Of a DNA stretch of 64,000 bases, positions 17,885 through 26,702 are shown piece after piece. The notes below the pieces were generated by a model. It ran no database searches. It saw only the letters and a list, made by a program, of their open reading frames with translations, and was not told the origin of the DNA. The stretch comes from Pasteurella testudinis DSM 23072. Its GTDB lineage: Bacteria > Pseudomonadota > Gammaproteobacteria > Enterobacterales > Pasteurellaceae. Within the stretch, counting starts at the first letter, position 1. Every line of letters begins with the position of its first letter. The position numbers were made by a program, and so were the translations under genes. Location: the NCBI RefSeq assembly GCF_900176075.1, contig NZ_FWWV01000003.1, positions 19,205 to 83,204 of the forward strand, read 5' to 3'.

Positions 17885-19543
17885 ATGCACAAAATGCTTG
17901 CTGCACTATTTATCTTATCTGCGGTTAGTGGCGCAGTTGCCAAAGAGGTCAATATTAAATTTTTAGGTACGTCCGACGTGCACGGCAGGATTGTTCCGTG
18001 GAGTTACGGTGCGGATATGGAAGATCGATCCGGTTCCTACGCTCAAATTGCCACTTATGTAAAACAGATCCGTAACGAGCACCCAAACGTGGTGCTCGTG
18101 GATATCGGCGATGCCATTCAGGATAATCAAGTGGAAGTGTTTGCAAAAACCGCAGAATACTATCAAGATAATCCCGTGCCGAAAGTGCTAAATGCCATGA
18201 ATTACGATATTTTCGTACTGGGCAACCACGAATTTAACTTCGGTATGCCCGCGTTGGACGCTATTCTGCACGATATCAACGCACAAAAACTGACCGCCAA
18301 TTTCTATTATCAAAACGGCAGAAGATACCTTGAGCCGACGACGATCATCGAAAAAGAGGGGATTAAGCTGGGCATTATCGGTTTAACCACGCCAATGTCG
18401 CAAATCTTTGAAAAAGACAGCGGACATTTGGATCAGATGAAATTCAGCTCGCCTATCGAAGAAACCAAACAACAAATCAGCAAACTGAAAACACAGGGTG
18501 TCGATGCGATTGTGGTGCTTGCGCACATGGGGATCGAAAATGAAAATAATATTGCCGACACCGGTGTCGCCGATTTAATTAACGCCGTCGAGGGGATCGA
18601 CGTGATTATTGCCGGTCATATGCATAAAGATATTCCGAGCGAAACCATTAACAACACGCTGATTACCGAGCCGCACCGCTACGGCACGGTGATATCGGAA
18701 GTTGATTTGACGTTTGATATCAATGCGCAAAAAGAGGTGTCATTACTGGCTAAAACTGCCAAAACCGTGCCGGTCAGCCAACTTGAAGCCGATGCTGAAA
18801 TTGTGAAAATCTATCAGCCGTACCACGATGAATTGCGACGTTTAAACAACGTTGAAATCGGGCAAACGGCAAACGATCTGATCCCGCAAGGAAAAAATCA
18901 CGGTGTTTCAATCGCTTTCTCGCAAGATACCGGACTGTCCTCATTGATTCACGATGTGCAGCAACACTACAGCAACGCCGATGTGGTCTCCTTTGCATTC
19001 GATCACGAAAGCGTGCGTTTGGATAAAGGCGCAATCAAGAAAAAAGATATTGTTTATAACTACCGCTATGCCGGCGGCGATGTCACCGTGTATGAACTGA
19101 GCGGAAAACAATTAAAACAGTATATGGAATGGTCGGCGGACTATTTCAATACGATTCAAACCGGTGACAGTAACTACCGTTACGATGAGGTGCGCGGCAA
19201 ATCAAAATATGTGACGTTCGATCTCTTTGGCGGCGTTAGCTATCACATTGATTTGAGAAAACAGAGCGGTGATAAAATCGTCGATTTAGCACTGGCAAAC
19301 GGCACTAAGATCACGGACGAGATGAAACTCAAAGTCGGCATGAACTCCTACCGCTTCGGGCAACTAAGCAAAAAGGGCGGTATTTTCGCCGATCAGCAAA
19401 TTCCCGTGCTTTGGGAATCCAAAGTGGCGTTAGGTACTGAAGCCGGTACGATCCAAAATATGATGATCGACTACATCAGCAATGTGAAACAAGGCAAAAT
19501 CGACGGTTTGTCCCACAACCGTTGGCAAATCATCGGGTTATAA
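17885..19543 (+). CDS. Secreted metallophosphoesterase / 5'-nucleotidase
   Basis: Calcineurin-like two-domain 5'-nucleotidase of the UshA/CpdB superfamily, expected in the periplasm. The ATG at 17885 gives a signal peptide MHKMLAALFILSAVSGAVA with cleavage after residue 19. Metal-ligand motifs are in order: SDVHGR (Asp31, His33), DIGDAIQ (Asp76), GNHEF (Asn114, His115), LAHMG (His214) and GHMHKD (His245, His247). The C-terminal substrate domain (about 330-552) includes SFAFDHESVRLDKG and YRYAGGDVTVYELSG. A TATAAT lies at 17856. Nucleotide or NAD scavenging would fit this family of hosts, but the substrate cannot be read from sequence. Confidence 0.85.
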   Translation: MHKMLAALFILSAVSGAVAKEVNIKFLGTSDVHGRIVPWSYGADMEDRSGSYAQIATYVKQIRNEHPNVVLVDIGDAIQDNQVEVFAKTAEYYQDNPVPKVLNAMNYDIFVLGNHEFNFGMPALDAILHDINAQKLTANFYYQNGRRYLEPTTIIEKEGIKLGIIGLTTPMSQIFEKDSGHLDQMKFSSPIEETKQQISKLKTQGVDAIVVLAHMGIENENNIADTGVADLINAVEGIDVIIAGHMHKDIPSETINNTLITEPHRYGTVISEVDLTFDINAQKEVSLLAKTAKTVPVSQLEADAEIVKIYQPYHDELRRLNNVEIGQTANDLIPQGKNHGVSIAFSQDTGLSSLIHDVQQHYSNADVVSFAFDHESVRLDKGAIKKKDIVYNYRYAGGDVTVYELSGKQLKQYMEWSADYFNTIQTGDSNYRYDEVRGKSKYVTFDLFGGVSYHIDLRKQSGDKIVDLALANGTKITDEMKLKVGMNSYRFGQLSKKGGIFADQQIPVLWESKVALGTEAGTIQNMMIDYISNVKQGKIDGLSHNRWQIIGL

Positions 19544-19552
19544 ACTGATGTA

Positions 19553-19602
19553 AAACCGCCTCTCTGCGGTCAGATCAAGATTGACCGAGTTGAGGGCGGT
19601 TT
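19553..19602. terminator. Possible bidirectional terminator between nucleotidase gene and copA
   Basis: AAACCGCC and GGCGGTTT pair across a 34-base loop that itself contains GCGGTC/GACCG(A). It lies between convergent genes. The T-runs are short, so this is a weak call. Confidence 0.45.
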
Positions 19603-19630
19603 GCTCAAGATTGGCAAAAAGTGCGGTTTA

Positions 19631-22339
19631 CTACTTTGCCGCTTCACGCTGTGAAACGTTATCGGTTTTAAAACGCAGCAATCGGTTGGCATTAGTCACC
19701 ACCGTAATCGACGACAGTGCCATCGCCACACCGGCAAAAACCGGATTAAGCAGAATGCCGAAGAACGGATACAACACACCGGCAGCAATCGGAATACCCA
19801 GCGTGTTATAAATAAATGCGCCCAACAGGTTTTGTTTGATATTGGCAATGCTGGCTTTGGACAGTGCCAACACATCGGAAACCGCATCAATGCTGTGGCG
19901 CATCAAGGTCAAATCGGCGGTTTCGATCGCAACGTCGCTGCCGCTGGCAATCGCAATACTGACATCAGCTAGAGCCAGCGCCGGTGCGTCATTAATGCCG
20001 TCGCCCACCATCGCCACCTTATCGCCTTGCTGCTGCAATGCACGGATCACATCGACTTTGCCTTGCGGCAACACACCGGCAATTACTTGATCAATTCCAA
20101 GCTGCTTGGCGACCGCCTCAGCAGTTTGCTGTTGATCACCGCTCAGCATAACCGTTCGATAGCCGCTGCGCTGCAACTGCCGTACCGCACTTTTGCTCTC
20201 TTGCCGCAATTGATCTTTAACCACGACAAAACCAATAAGCTGTGTGGCATTCGCCAGATAAATCACTGTGCCGCCGGCTTGGCTTTCTTGGTCTGCCTGC
20301 GCAGCCAGCGCGGTCGGAATCATAATATTCCGCTCGGCGATTAAGCGTGCGTTGCCTAGATAGAAAGATTGCTCCGCTATTTTTCCGCCAACGCCCATGC
20401 CTTTATAGGTGACAAATTCGCTGACATCAGAAAGTGCGGTCGCATCAATTTGATCCGATTCCAATAACGCTTTCGCCAACGGATGATTCGCCTGTTGCTC
20501 CAAACTTGCCGCCCAATGCAGCAACTCGACCGCACTTTGCCCTTGCGCCGGATAAAGCGCGGTCAATTTCGGCTTGCCTTCGGTCAACGTACCGGTTTTA
20601 TCGAACACCACCACCTTGACGTGAGCGGCTTTTTGCAGGGCATCGGCATCACGCACTAAAATGCCCAATTCCGCCGCACGGGAGACGGAAGCGATCACCG
20701 ACATCGGTGTCGCCAGCCCCAATGCGCATGGGCAGGCAATAATCAATACCGTGGTCAGCACCACCAACGCATGCGCCGCTTTCGGCTCTGGGCCAAACAG
20801 CGCCCAGATTACCGCCGCCAAGATCGCAATCACGACTACAATCGGCACAAAAACCGCCGCCACTTTATCCACCAACAGCGCAATTTTCGGTTTACTGCTC
20901 TGCGCTTGGCGCACCAGTTTGATGATATTTGCCAAAACGGTCTGTTCGCCGACTTGGGTCGTTTCAATCCGCAAACTGCCGTTATCGACAATCGTACCGG
21001 CTTTAACCAAATCGCCGCTTTTTTTACTCACCGCCAACGGCTCGCCGCTCAACATCGACTCGTCCAGCCAAGCCTCGCCGCTGACGACAATGCCGTCCAC
21101 CGCCACCCGATCGCCGGTTTTCAGCGCCAACAACATACCGCACTTCACCTGTTGCAACGGCAGCTTCTTCACTTGATTATCGGCAATCACATTCACACTG
21201 GCGGGCGTGAGATCGAGCAATTTCTGCAACGCATTGGAAGAGCGCTGCTTGGCTTTGGTTTCCAGCATTTTGCCTAAATTGACCAAACCGATAATCATCA
21301 TACCGGCCTCAAAGTAGAGGTGGCGGGCGTTTTCAGGAAAAAAGTGCGGAAACAGCACAATCGCCATCGAAAACAGCCAAGCCACACCTGTGCCGAGCGC
21401 CACCAGCGTATCCATCGTGGCATTGCCGTGCAGCAAATTGCGCCATGCGCTGATAAAAAAGTGTCCGCCGCTAAATGCCATCACCAGCGCACTGGCGATC
21501 CCGACCAGCAGCCAAAGCCCTTGCGACTCGGCGGTGACACGCATGCCGAACGCCATTCCCCACAGCATTAACCCGAAGCCGAACAGCAACGCCACGCTCG
21601 CCTGCCGTTTACGTTGTCGAATCTCTTTTTCACTATTATGCCGCTGCTTTTCCCGCCGCAAATGCTGATCCTCGACAATTTCCGCCGCATAACCGGCACG
21701 CTCAACCGCACTTAGCAACTCATTCGGCGCCGCCTGTCCGTAAACTATCGCGCTGTTATCCGCCAAATTGACATTGACTTTGGCAACCTGCGGCACTGCC
21801 GCCAGCGCTTTTTCCACTTTCAACACACAACTGGCGCACGTCATGCCGCTCAAGAGCAGTTGGGTCGCCGGCAGATTCTGATCGGGTTGGGTTGTTTGCG
21901 CTGCGGTCTTCGGCTCAGTTTTTGGGAAGGCGTCGCTCTCCCCCACCGTAGTCAATTGCGCTTGATAACCGGCTTTTTCCACCACCGCAATCAGCGCACT
22001 CGGTTCACAATCGGCATAAACGTTCAATTCGTTCAGGCTCAATTGATAAATTAAATTCGGATCAAATGCCGTTAAGGCCTTGTCCAACGACTGCACGCAA
22101 TGCCGGCAAGACAACCCGTGCAGTGCCAAATTAAATTTTGCCACTGGTTCGGTTTGCGCCTGATAGCCTGCTTCGATCACCGCTTGCACCAAATCGGCAG
22201 CGGCTGCACTGCCCTCGATTTGTGCATAATGCAAATTGACCTTAACACTTTCCACGCCGTCTACTTGTTGCAGCGCTTCCCTGACATGGCGCACACAGTT
22301 TTGGCAGGACAGCTGCGCCAATCCCAAAATGGTTGACAT
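19631..22339 (-). CDS. copA: Copper-exporting P1B-type ATPase with three metal-binding domains
   Basis: Pumps Cu(I) out of the cytoplasm. Three N-terminal heavy-metal domains carry CQNC (Cys12/15), CRHC (Cys78/81) and CASC (Cys168/171). About eight membrane segments follow. The intramembrane CPC motif (536-538) marks a Cu/Ag pump. Also present are the SGEP actuator motif (431-434), phosphorylated Asp580 in DKTGTLTEG, the HP motif (619-620) and GDGINDAPALA (779-789). At 902 residues it is longer than E. coli CopA (834), because of the third metal domain. It is divergent from cueR and read from a CueR-type promoter. Confidence 0.95.
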   Translation of the reverse strand: MSTILGLAQLSCQNCVRHVREALQQVDGVESVKVNLHYAQIEGSAAAADLVQAVIEAGYQAQTEPVAKFNLALHGLSCRHCVQSLDKALTAFDPNLIYQLSLNELNVYADCEPSALIAVVEKAGYQAQLTTVGESDAFPKTEPKTAAQTTQPDQNLPATQLLLSGMTCASCVLKVEKALAAVPQVAKVNVNLADNSAIVYGQAAPNELLSAVERAGYAAEIVEDQHLRREKQRHNSEKEIRQRKRQASVALLFGFGLMLWGMAFGMRVTAESQGLWLLVGIASALVMAFSGGHFFISAWRNLLHGNATMDTLVALGTGVAWLFSMAIVLFPHFFPENARHLYFEAGMMIIGLVNLGKMLETKAKQRSSNALQKLLDLTPASVNVIADNQVKKLPLQQVKCGMLLALKTGDRVAVDGIVVSGEAWLDESMLSGEPLAVSKKSGDLVKAGTIVDNGSLRIETTQVGEQTVLANIIKLVRQAQSSKPKIALLVDKVAAVFVPIVVVIAILAAVIWALFGPEPKAAHALVVLTTVLIIACPCALGLATPMSVIASVSRAAELGILVRDADALQKAAHVKVVVFDKTGTLTEGKPKLTALYPAQGQSAVELLHWAASLEQQANHPLAKALLESDQIDATALSDVSEFVTYKGMGVGGKIAEQSFYLGNARLIAERNIMIPTALAAQADQESQAGGTVIYLANATQLIGFVVVKDQLRQESKSAVRQLQRSGYRTVMLSGDQQQTAEAVAKQLGIDQVIAGVLPQGKVDVIRALQQQGDKVAMVGDGINDAPALALADVSIAIASGSDVAIETADLTLMRHSIDAVSDVLALSKASIANIKQNLLGAFIYNTLGIPIAAGVLYPFFGILLNPVFAGVAMALSSITVVTNANRLLRFKTDNVSQREAAK

Positions 22340-22393
22340 AAATGCTCCTTTTTTGTCGGTTTCAATCGATTGAATCTTGCTGTAAACAGGATT

Positions 22394-22424
22394 AGAATAA
22401 ACCTTCCTCTAACTGTAAGGTCAA
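22394..22424 (-). promoter_or_regulatory. CueR-controlled copA promoter (19-bp spacer)
   Basis: On the minus strand -35 TTGACC (22419-22424) and -10 TATTCT (22394-22399) are 19 bp apart, the over-long spacing that MerR-family activators correct. The spacer holds the dyad ACCTT...AAGGT (22401-22421), close to the E. coli CueR site. Confidence 0.85.
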
Positions 22425-22435
22425 GCCGTTTTTTT

Positions 22436-22840
22436 ATGAATATCAAACAAGTTGCCGAACTGACCGGTTTAAGCGATAAAACGATTCGTTTTTATGAGCA
22501 AAAAGCGATGATCACGCCGCCGCAACGCGCTGACAACGGCTATCGCCAATATCACGCGCGCCACGTTGACGAGTTGAATTTTTTGCAGCGCACACGCAGC
22601 GTCGGTTTTTCCCTGCCGGAATCAAAAGAATTGCTCGATCTCTACCTCGATCCGCTGCGCCACAGCCGCGAAATCAAACAACGCACATTGGATAAAATCG
22701 CCCATATCGAACAGCAGATTATCAAACTGCAAACAATGAAACGGCAACTGGAAACACTTGCCGCCGCCTGTCCGGGCGACGAACAGAGTGCTTGCCCGAT
22801 TATTGATTCTTTAAGCGGAAAATCCGGCTGCCATAAATAA
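22436..22840 (+). CDS. cueR: Copper-responsive MerR-family activator CueR
   Basis: Activates copA when Cu(I) is bound. From the ATG at 22436 the protein has 134 residues, and the winged helix begins MNIKQVAELTGLSDKTIRFYEQK. A dimerisation helix spans about 75-110. The Cu(I) loop CPGDEQSAC puts cysteines at 112 and 120, the same numbers and seven-residue spacing as in E. coli CueR. The tail ends SGCHK. A frame opening at 22370 would include the operator and is not the start. Divergent from copA. Confidence 0.93.
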   Translation: MNIKQVAELTGLSDKTIRFYEQKAMITPPQRADNGYRQYHARHVDELNFLQRTRSVGFSLPESKELLDLYLDPLRHSREIKQRTLDKIAHIEQQIIKLQTMKRQLETLAAACPGDEQSACPIIDSLSGKSGCHK

Positions 22841-22843
22841 CAA

Positions 22844-22872
22844 AACCGCACTTTTGCTTAAAAAGTGCGGTT
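22844..22872. terminator. Terminator made of paired uptake sequences after cueR
   Basis: AACCGCACTTTT and AAAAGTGCGGTT form a 12-bp stem with a 5-base loop right after cueR and before the convergent sspB end. Confidence 0.75.
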
Positions 22873-22909
22873 AATCAGAATTGAGCTGATTGCAATCCCT
22901 GCGCAGCGC

Positions 22910-23383
22910 CTATTTTATTATCTTCAAATGCGCTGCCGAGCGTTTTGTTTTGCTTTTTTCGCTTTTGCTTATGGTTTTCGGTTTATCGACGATTTCGCTA
23001 AAGCTGGACGGTTGCTCAACCAAATCGCCCAGACTGCGCTCAATTTCACGTTCGTAAACCGCTTCCGGCTCAAACATCACGCCGTCGCCGTTTTCACGGG
23101 CGTAAATCGCCACGACAGCGCCCATCGGCACCACGATATCTCGCGGAATCCCTTTAAAACGGGCATTGAACAGGATTCTATCATTACCAAGTTGCAAATT
23201 GCCGCAGGCATTCGGCGAAATATTTAAGACGATTTGCCCCTCTTTGACGAAATCATCAGGCACGGTAGTATTCGGGTAAAATGCGTCCACCACCAAATAA
23301 GGCGTCAAATCGTTATCCAGCAGCCAATCGTAATAGGCTCGCAGCAGATAAGGCCGTTTTGCAGTTGTCGTTAACGCTGTCAT
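22910..23383 (-). CDS. sspB: ClpXP specificity-enhancing factor SspB
   Basis: Adaptor that delivers ssrA-tagged proteins to ClpXP. The frame opens at 23446 inside sspA; the ATG at 23383 gives the family start (RPYLLRAYYDWLLDNDLTPYLVVDA) and 157 residues. The globular substrate-binding part runs to about 115 (NISPNACGNLQLGNDRILFNARFKG). A flexible charged tail ends in HLKIIK, matching the short ClpX-binding tail of the family. It starts 8 bp after the sspA stop, so the two form an operon. Confidence 0.93.
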   Translation of the reverse strand: MTALTTTAKRPYLLRAYYDWLLDNDLTPYLVVDAFYPNTTVPDDFVKEGQIVLNISPNACGNLQLGNDRILFNARFKGIPRDIVVPMGAVVAIYARENGDGVMFEPEAVYEREIERSLGDLVEQPSSFSEIVDKPKTISKSEKSKTKRSAAHLKIIK

Positions 23384-23391
23384 GTTACAAC

Positions 23392-24024
23392 CTATTTTTC
23401 CGCAATCACTTTTTGCGGCGCATTTTTTAACGATGTGACGAAGCACGGGCGCTCGAACACCAAATCCATATAGTTTTTAATTGCCTTGCTGCCGGCGCCG
23501 GTAAATTTGATGTCATAACTTTGCAGACGATAGAGGATCGGCGCGATATAGCAATCCACCAAGCTGAACGCTTCACTTAAGAAATACGGTTTTTGCGCAA
23601 AAATCGGACCGAAAGACAACAATTCGTCTTTTAACTCATTCAACATTTTCAGTTTTTCGCTTTCTGCCAATCGTTCCGCCTGTTCAATCACCGAAAACCA
23701 GTCTTGTTCGATGCGCTGCATCAGCAGACGGGATTTGGCACGATCAACCGGATAAACCGGCATTAACGGCGGGTGGGGAAAACGTTCGTCCAGATATTCC
23801 AAAATAATACGCGGTTTGAACAGCACCAAATCGCGATCAACCAATGTCGGTAATTCGCCGTTGGTGCCTAATTCCAAAAAGTCTTCGTTGATAATATCCG
23901 GTTGGATCAATTCTTGTTCGTGAGGCACTTCTTTTTCGGCCAAAACCATTCTGACCTGATGTGACCCCAAACTGGATTCATCATAAAAAAGCGTAATAAT
24001 CGAACGTTTGTTAGCTGCTATCAT
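23392..24024 (-). CDS. sspA: Stringent starvation protein A
   Basis: RNA polymerase-associated protein with a glutathione-S-transferase fold, active in stationary phase and acid tolerance in enterobacteria. From the ATG at 24024 (GGAG 7 bases upstream; the GTG at 24039 is less likely) it has 210 residues. The thioredoxin-like half has SHQVRMVLAEKEVPHE and NGELPTLVDRDLVLFKPRIILEYLDERFPHPPLMP; the helical half has MQRIEQDWFSVI and FSLVDCYIAPILYRL. The usual upstream pair rplM-rpsI is absent; the next gene is a lipoprotein behind a terminator. Confidence 0.93.
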   Translation of the reverse strand: MIAANKRSIITLFYDESSLGSHQVRMVLAEKEVPHEQELIQPDIINEDFLELGTNGELPTLVDRDLVLFKPRIILEYLDERFPHPPLMPVYPVDRAKSRLLMQRIEQDWFSVIEQAERLAESEKLKMLNELKDELLSFGPIFAQKPYFLSEAFSLVDCYIAPILYRLQSYDIKFTGAGSKAIKNYMDLVFERPCFVTSLKNAPQKVIAEK

Positions 24025-24204
24025 TCTTGTTCTCCGCACTGGTTTTCCGCTAAATCGGTTTGTGCATTATATTTGTTCATTACTGTTTGCATTGTATTTG
24101 CGCTTAGCGCTACGCAATTAAAATTTAAGGCGGTTATTATAGCATAAACACGGATAAAATTTCTAAAAAAACCTGAATCCTATTGATAACCCTTTGAATA
24201 TAAA

Positions 24205-24234
24205 AATAAAAAACCTCTATTCATCGAATAGAGG
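24205..24234 (-). terminator. Terminator of the 11-residue-repeat lipoprotein gene
   Basis: CCTCTATTC and GAATAGAGG form a 9-bp stem with a 3-base loop, followed on the minus strand by a T-rich run. Confidence 0.85.
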
Positions 24235-24261
24235 CTTCAATTTTATACGTTTAAGCGTAAA

Positions 24262-24951
24262 TTATTTGGCAGCTTCGCTGTTGCCCATCAATTTATTGAT
24301 ATCGCTTTGCGCTTCTGCTGCTTTATCAGCAACAGCTGCTTTCGCTTCGCTTGCAGCTTCTGCTACGCTTTCTTTGGCGGCAGCCGCTTTTTCGGCAATA
24401 GCGTCTTTTGCGTCAGTTGCAACTGCGGCAGCACTCTCTTGTGCGGCTGTGGCTTGTTGCGTTGCAGACTCAACTGCTTGGCTGGTTGCTTGTTGTGCGC
24501 TGTCTTGCGCATCAGCAACAGCTTGCGCTGCTTCGGCTTGCGTTTTTTCTACGGATTCGGTTGCGTTGGCAACTGTGTTGTCGATTGAATCTTTCGCTTC
24601 AGCCACTTTCTCATTAACGGCATCTTTTGCTTCTGTCGCAGTTGAGGTGATGGCTTCTTTCGCTTGGCTTGCTTTATCCGCTACGGCGTCTTTAACTTCA
24701 GCGGCTTTATCCGCTACCGCATCTTTAACCTCTGCGGCTTTTTCAACCACAGCGTCTTTGGCTTCGGTTGCCTTTTCAACTACGGCGTCTTTTACTTCAG
24801 TCGCTTTTTCAACGACAGTGTCTTTTGCTTCTGTTGCCGTCGCTACCGCAGCATCTTTAGCTTCTGTCGCTGCATTTTTCGCATCGTCACAACCCATTAC
24901 GGTTAACGCTGTAGCACCTAAAAGTGCGGTAGTTAATAGTAACTTTTTCAT
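24262..24951 (-). CDS. Lipoprotein with LEA/apolipoprotein-like 11-residue repeats
   Basis: A 229-residue, alanine-, lysine- and glutamate-rich protein. The signal peptide ends in VMGC, so it is probably lipidated at about Cys21. From residue 28 on it is almost wholly an 11-residue repeat of the type ATEAKDAVVEK, at least eight copies in a row, then a less regular stretch with A, Q and S (about 125-175) and more EKAAAAKESVAEAASEAK units. This period gives a long amphipathic helix, like group 3 LEA proteins, apolipoproteins or YtxH/CsbD-type stress proteins. No cysteine occurs after the lipobox. GAGGAG precedes the ATG. Function unknown; an envelope stress or membrane-binding role is inference only. 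Confidence 0.8.
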   Translation of the reverse strand: MKKLLLTTALLGATALTVMGCDDAKNAATEAKDAAVATATEAKDTVVEKATEVKDAVVEKATEAKDAVVEKAAEVKDAVADKAAEVKDAVADKASQAKEAITSTATEAKDAVNEKVAEAKDSIDNTVANATESVEKTQAEAAQAVADAQDSAQQATSQAVESATQQATAAQESAAAVATDAKDAIAEKAAAAKESVAEAASEAKAAVADKAAEAQSDINKLMGNSEAAK

Positions 24952-25144
24952 TTAAAACTCCTCTATTTATTGATCAGCCAATTCTCACTTAACTCAAGTG
25001 TGATTGGTTAATTTGTTCACATTATGAAAATATTTATTTACATAACTGACACATATTTCAGCGAGGGGAAGTTTCCAACATTTTTCCCCCCAGTACAACT
25101 ATTTTTTATCAAAATGACTAAATAATAAGCATTATAACGCAAAA

Positions 25145-25171
25145 ACACCCTAATATTTACAATCAGGGTGT
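25145..25171 (-). terminator. Terminator of dapD
   Basis: ACACCCT and AGGGTGT form a stem with T-runs on both sides, 25 bp after the dapD stop. Confidence 0.8.
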
Positions 25172-25195
25172 CTTTTTTAAGCGAAAATTGCTCTT

Positions 25196-26023
25196 TTATT
25201 CATCAATCGTTCTTAATAATTCATTGATGCCGACTTTACCACGCGTTTTAGCATCGACTTTTTTCACGATAACCGCAGCATACAGGCTATATTTACCGCA
25301 CTTGGACGGCAAACTGCCGGAAACAACCACCGAACCGGCGGGTACGCGTCCGTAGTGGATTTCGCCGGTTTCGCGATCATAAATTTTGGTGCTTTGCCCG
25401 ATAAACACGCCCATTGAGATCACCGAGCCTTCTTCGACGATCACGCCTTCCACCACTTCGGAGCGGGCGCCAATAAAGCAGTTGTCTTCAATGATAGTCG
25501 GATTGGCTTGCAATGGCTCTAACACGCCGCCGATCCCGACACCGCCGGACAGATGCACGTTTTTACCGATTTGCGCGCAAGAACCGACTGTCGCCCAAGT
25601 ATCGACCATCGTGCCTTCATCAACATAAGCGCCGAGATTGACATAAGACGGCATTAACACGGTATTGCGTGCGATAAATGCCCCTTGCCGCACTGCCGCA
25701 GGCGGAACGACACGGAAACCCTCTTTTTCGAAGCGGGCTTGATCATAACCGGCAAATTTCATCGGCACTTTATCAAAATATTTGGTTTCCGAACCTTCCA
25801 TTAACTGATTGTCATTAATACGGAAAGAGAGTAACACTGCTTTTTTCAACCATTGGTGCGTCACCCATTCGCCGTTGATTTTTTCTGCAACACGCCATTT
25901 TCCGCTGTCTAAACCGGCAATGACTTCTTCGATTGCGGCTTTGGTTGTCGCATCAACACTTTTCGGAGTGATTTCTGCACGATTTTCAAATGCGTTCTCA
26001 ATAATGGTTTGTAATTCAGACAT
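25196..26023 (-). CDS. dapD: Tetrahydrodipicolinate N-succinyltransferase
   Basis: Succinylates tetrahydrodipicolinate in the lysine/diaminopimelate pathway. From the ATG at 26023 (GAGGA upstream) the protein has 275 residues, the length of Haemophilus DapD; the frame is open to 26080. The C-terminal left-handed beta-helix shows hexapeptide repeats ([57 protein letters not shown]). It is 37 bp after yfgM in the same direction, where bamB usually stands in enterobacteria. Confidence 0.96.
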   Translation of the reverse strand: MSELQTIIENAFENRAEITPKSVDATTKAAIEEVIAGLDSGKWRVAEKINGEWVTHQWLKKAVLLSFRINDNQLMEGSETKYFDKVPMKFAGYDQARFEKEGFRVVPPAAVRQGAFIARNTVLMPSYVNLGAYVDEGTMVDTWATVGSCAQIGKNVHLSGGVGIGGVLEPLQANPTIIEDNCFIGARSEVVEGVIVEEGSVISMGVFIGQSTKIYDRETGEIHYGRVPAGSVVVSGSLPSKCGKYSLYAAVIVKKVDAKTRGKVGINELLRTIDE

Positions 26024-26060
26024 TGTTTTTCCTCTTGTATAATAAAATTTGATCAACTGG

Positions 26061-26684
26061 TTATTCTGATAAACTGTCAACTTTCAATTGCAGCAGCTGT
26101 CTATCCAAATTATTTAAATTTTCACTGCTTAACGCCTGCCGGTAGGCTTGACGGGCTGCATTTTTGTCGCCTTTTGCCAGTAAAATATCGCCCGACAACT
26201 GCTGTTGACTACTTTCCCAAGCCTTGTCGGTAACACTTTTCAGGCTGATTTCCGCTTGATCGTATTGCTGTTGCTGCACCTGCAATTCAGCCAGCCTAAG
26301 CGCAGAAATAGATTTCAGTTCATCATTAGCGCTTAGTTGCAACGCCTGTTGCAGGCTGCTCTCCGCCAATGGCAAATTGTTCTGCTCTACCGCACTTTTC
26401 GCCTGCGTGAACAGCGCTAGCACAGCATAGCTGGAGTTTTTATTGTCATCGACAAATTTTTGCAGCAGTTCGGCATTCGCCTGCGGATTTTGCAAATAGG
26501 CTTGGGTCACTTGCTCATAGCTGTTTGAGGTCGCCATTTGGCTGCTGATTTGGTGCGTCTGCCAATAGCGCCAACCCAATACGCCGGCAACAACCAAAAT
26601 AAAGGTGGTGATAATCACCTTGCTGTTTTCTTTCCACCAGCTTTTCAGTTCTTCGACTTGTTGTTCTTCGGTAATATAAGACAC
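26061..26684 (-). CDS. yfgM: YfgM, Sec-translocon-associated TPR protein
   Basis: Inner-membrane protein with one transmembrane helix (about 23-41, [16 protein letters not shown]) and a periplasmic tetratricopeptide-like domain. In E. coli it associates with SecYEG and the chaperone PpiD. The 207 residues start [20 protein letters not shown], typical of the family. It lies 18 bp after hisS, as in enterobacteria. Confidence 0.9.
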   Translation of the reverse strand: MSYITEEQQVEELKSWWKENSKVIITTFILVVAGVLGWRYWQTHQISSQMATSNSYEQVTQAYLQNPQANAELLQKFVDDNKNSSYAVLALFTQAKSAVEQNNLPLAESSLQQALQLSANDELKSISALRLAELQVQQQQYDQAEISLKSVTDKAWESSQQQLSGDILLAKGDKNAARQAYRQALSSENLNNLDRQLLQLKVDSLSE

Positions 26685-26702
26685 TGATTTTACTCCCTAA
26701 AG

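Noticed and set aside
20771..21277. Plus-strand frame of 168 codons inside copA
   Set aside because: Shadow of the copA coding sequence; histidine- and arginine-rich nonsense composition and no ribosome site.
24194..24955. Open frame of 253 codons on the plus strand opposite the repeat lipoprotein
   Set aside because: It mirrors the 33-bp repeats of the minus-strand gene, lacks a ribosome site, and runs through that gene's terminator.
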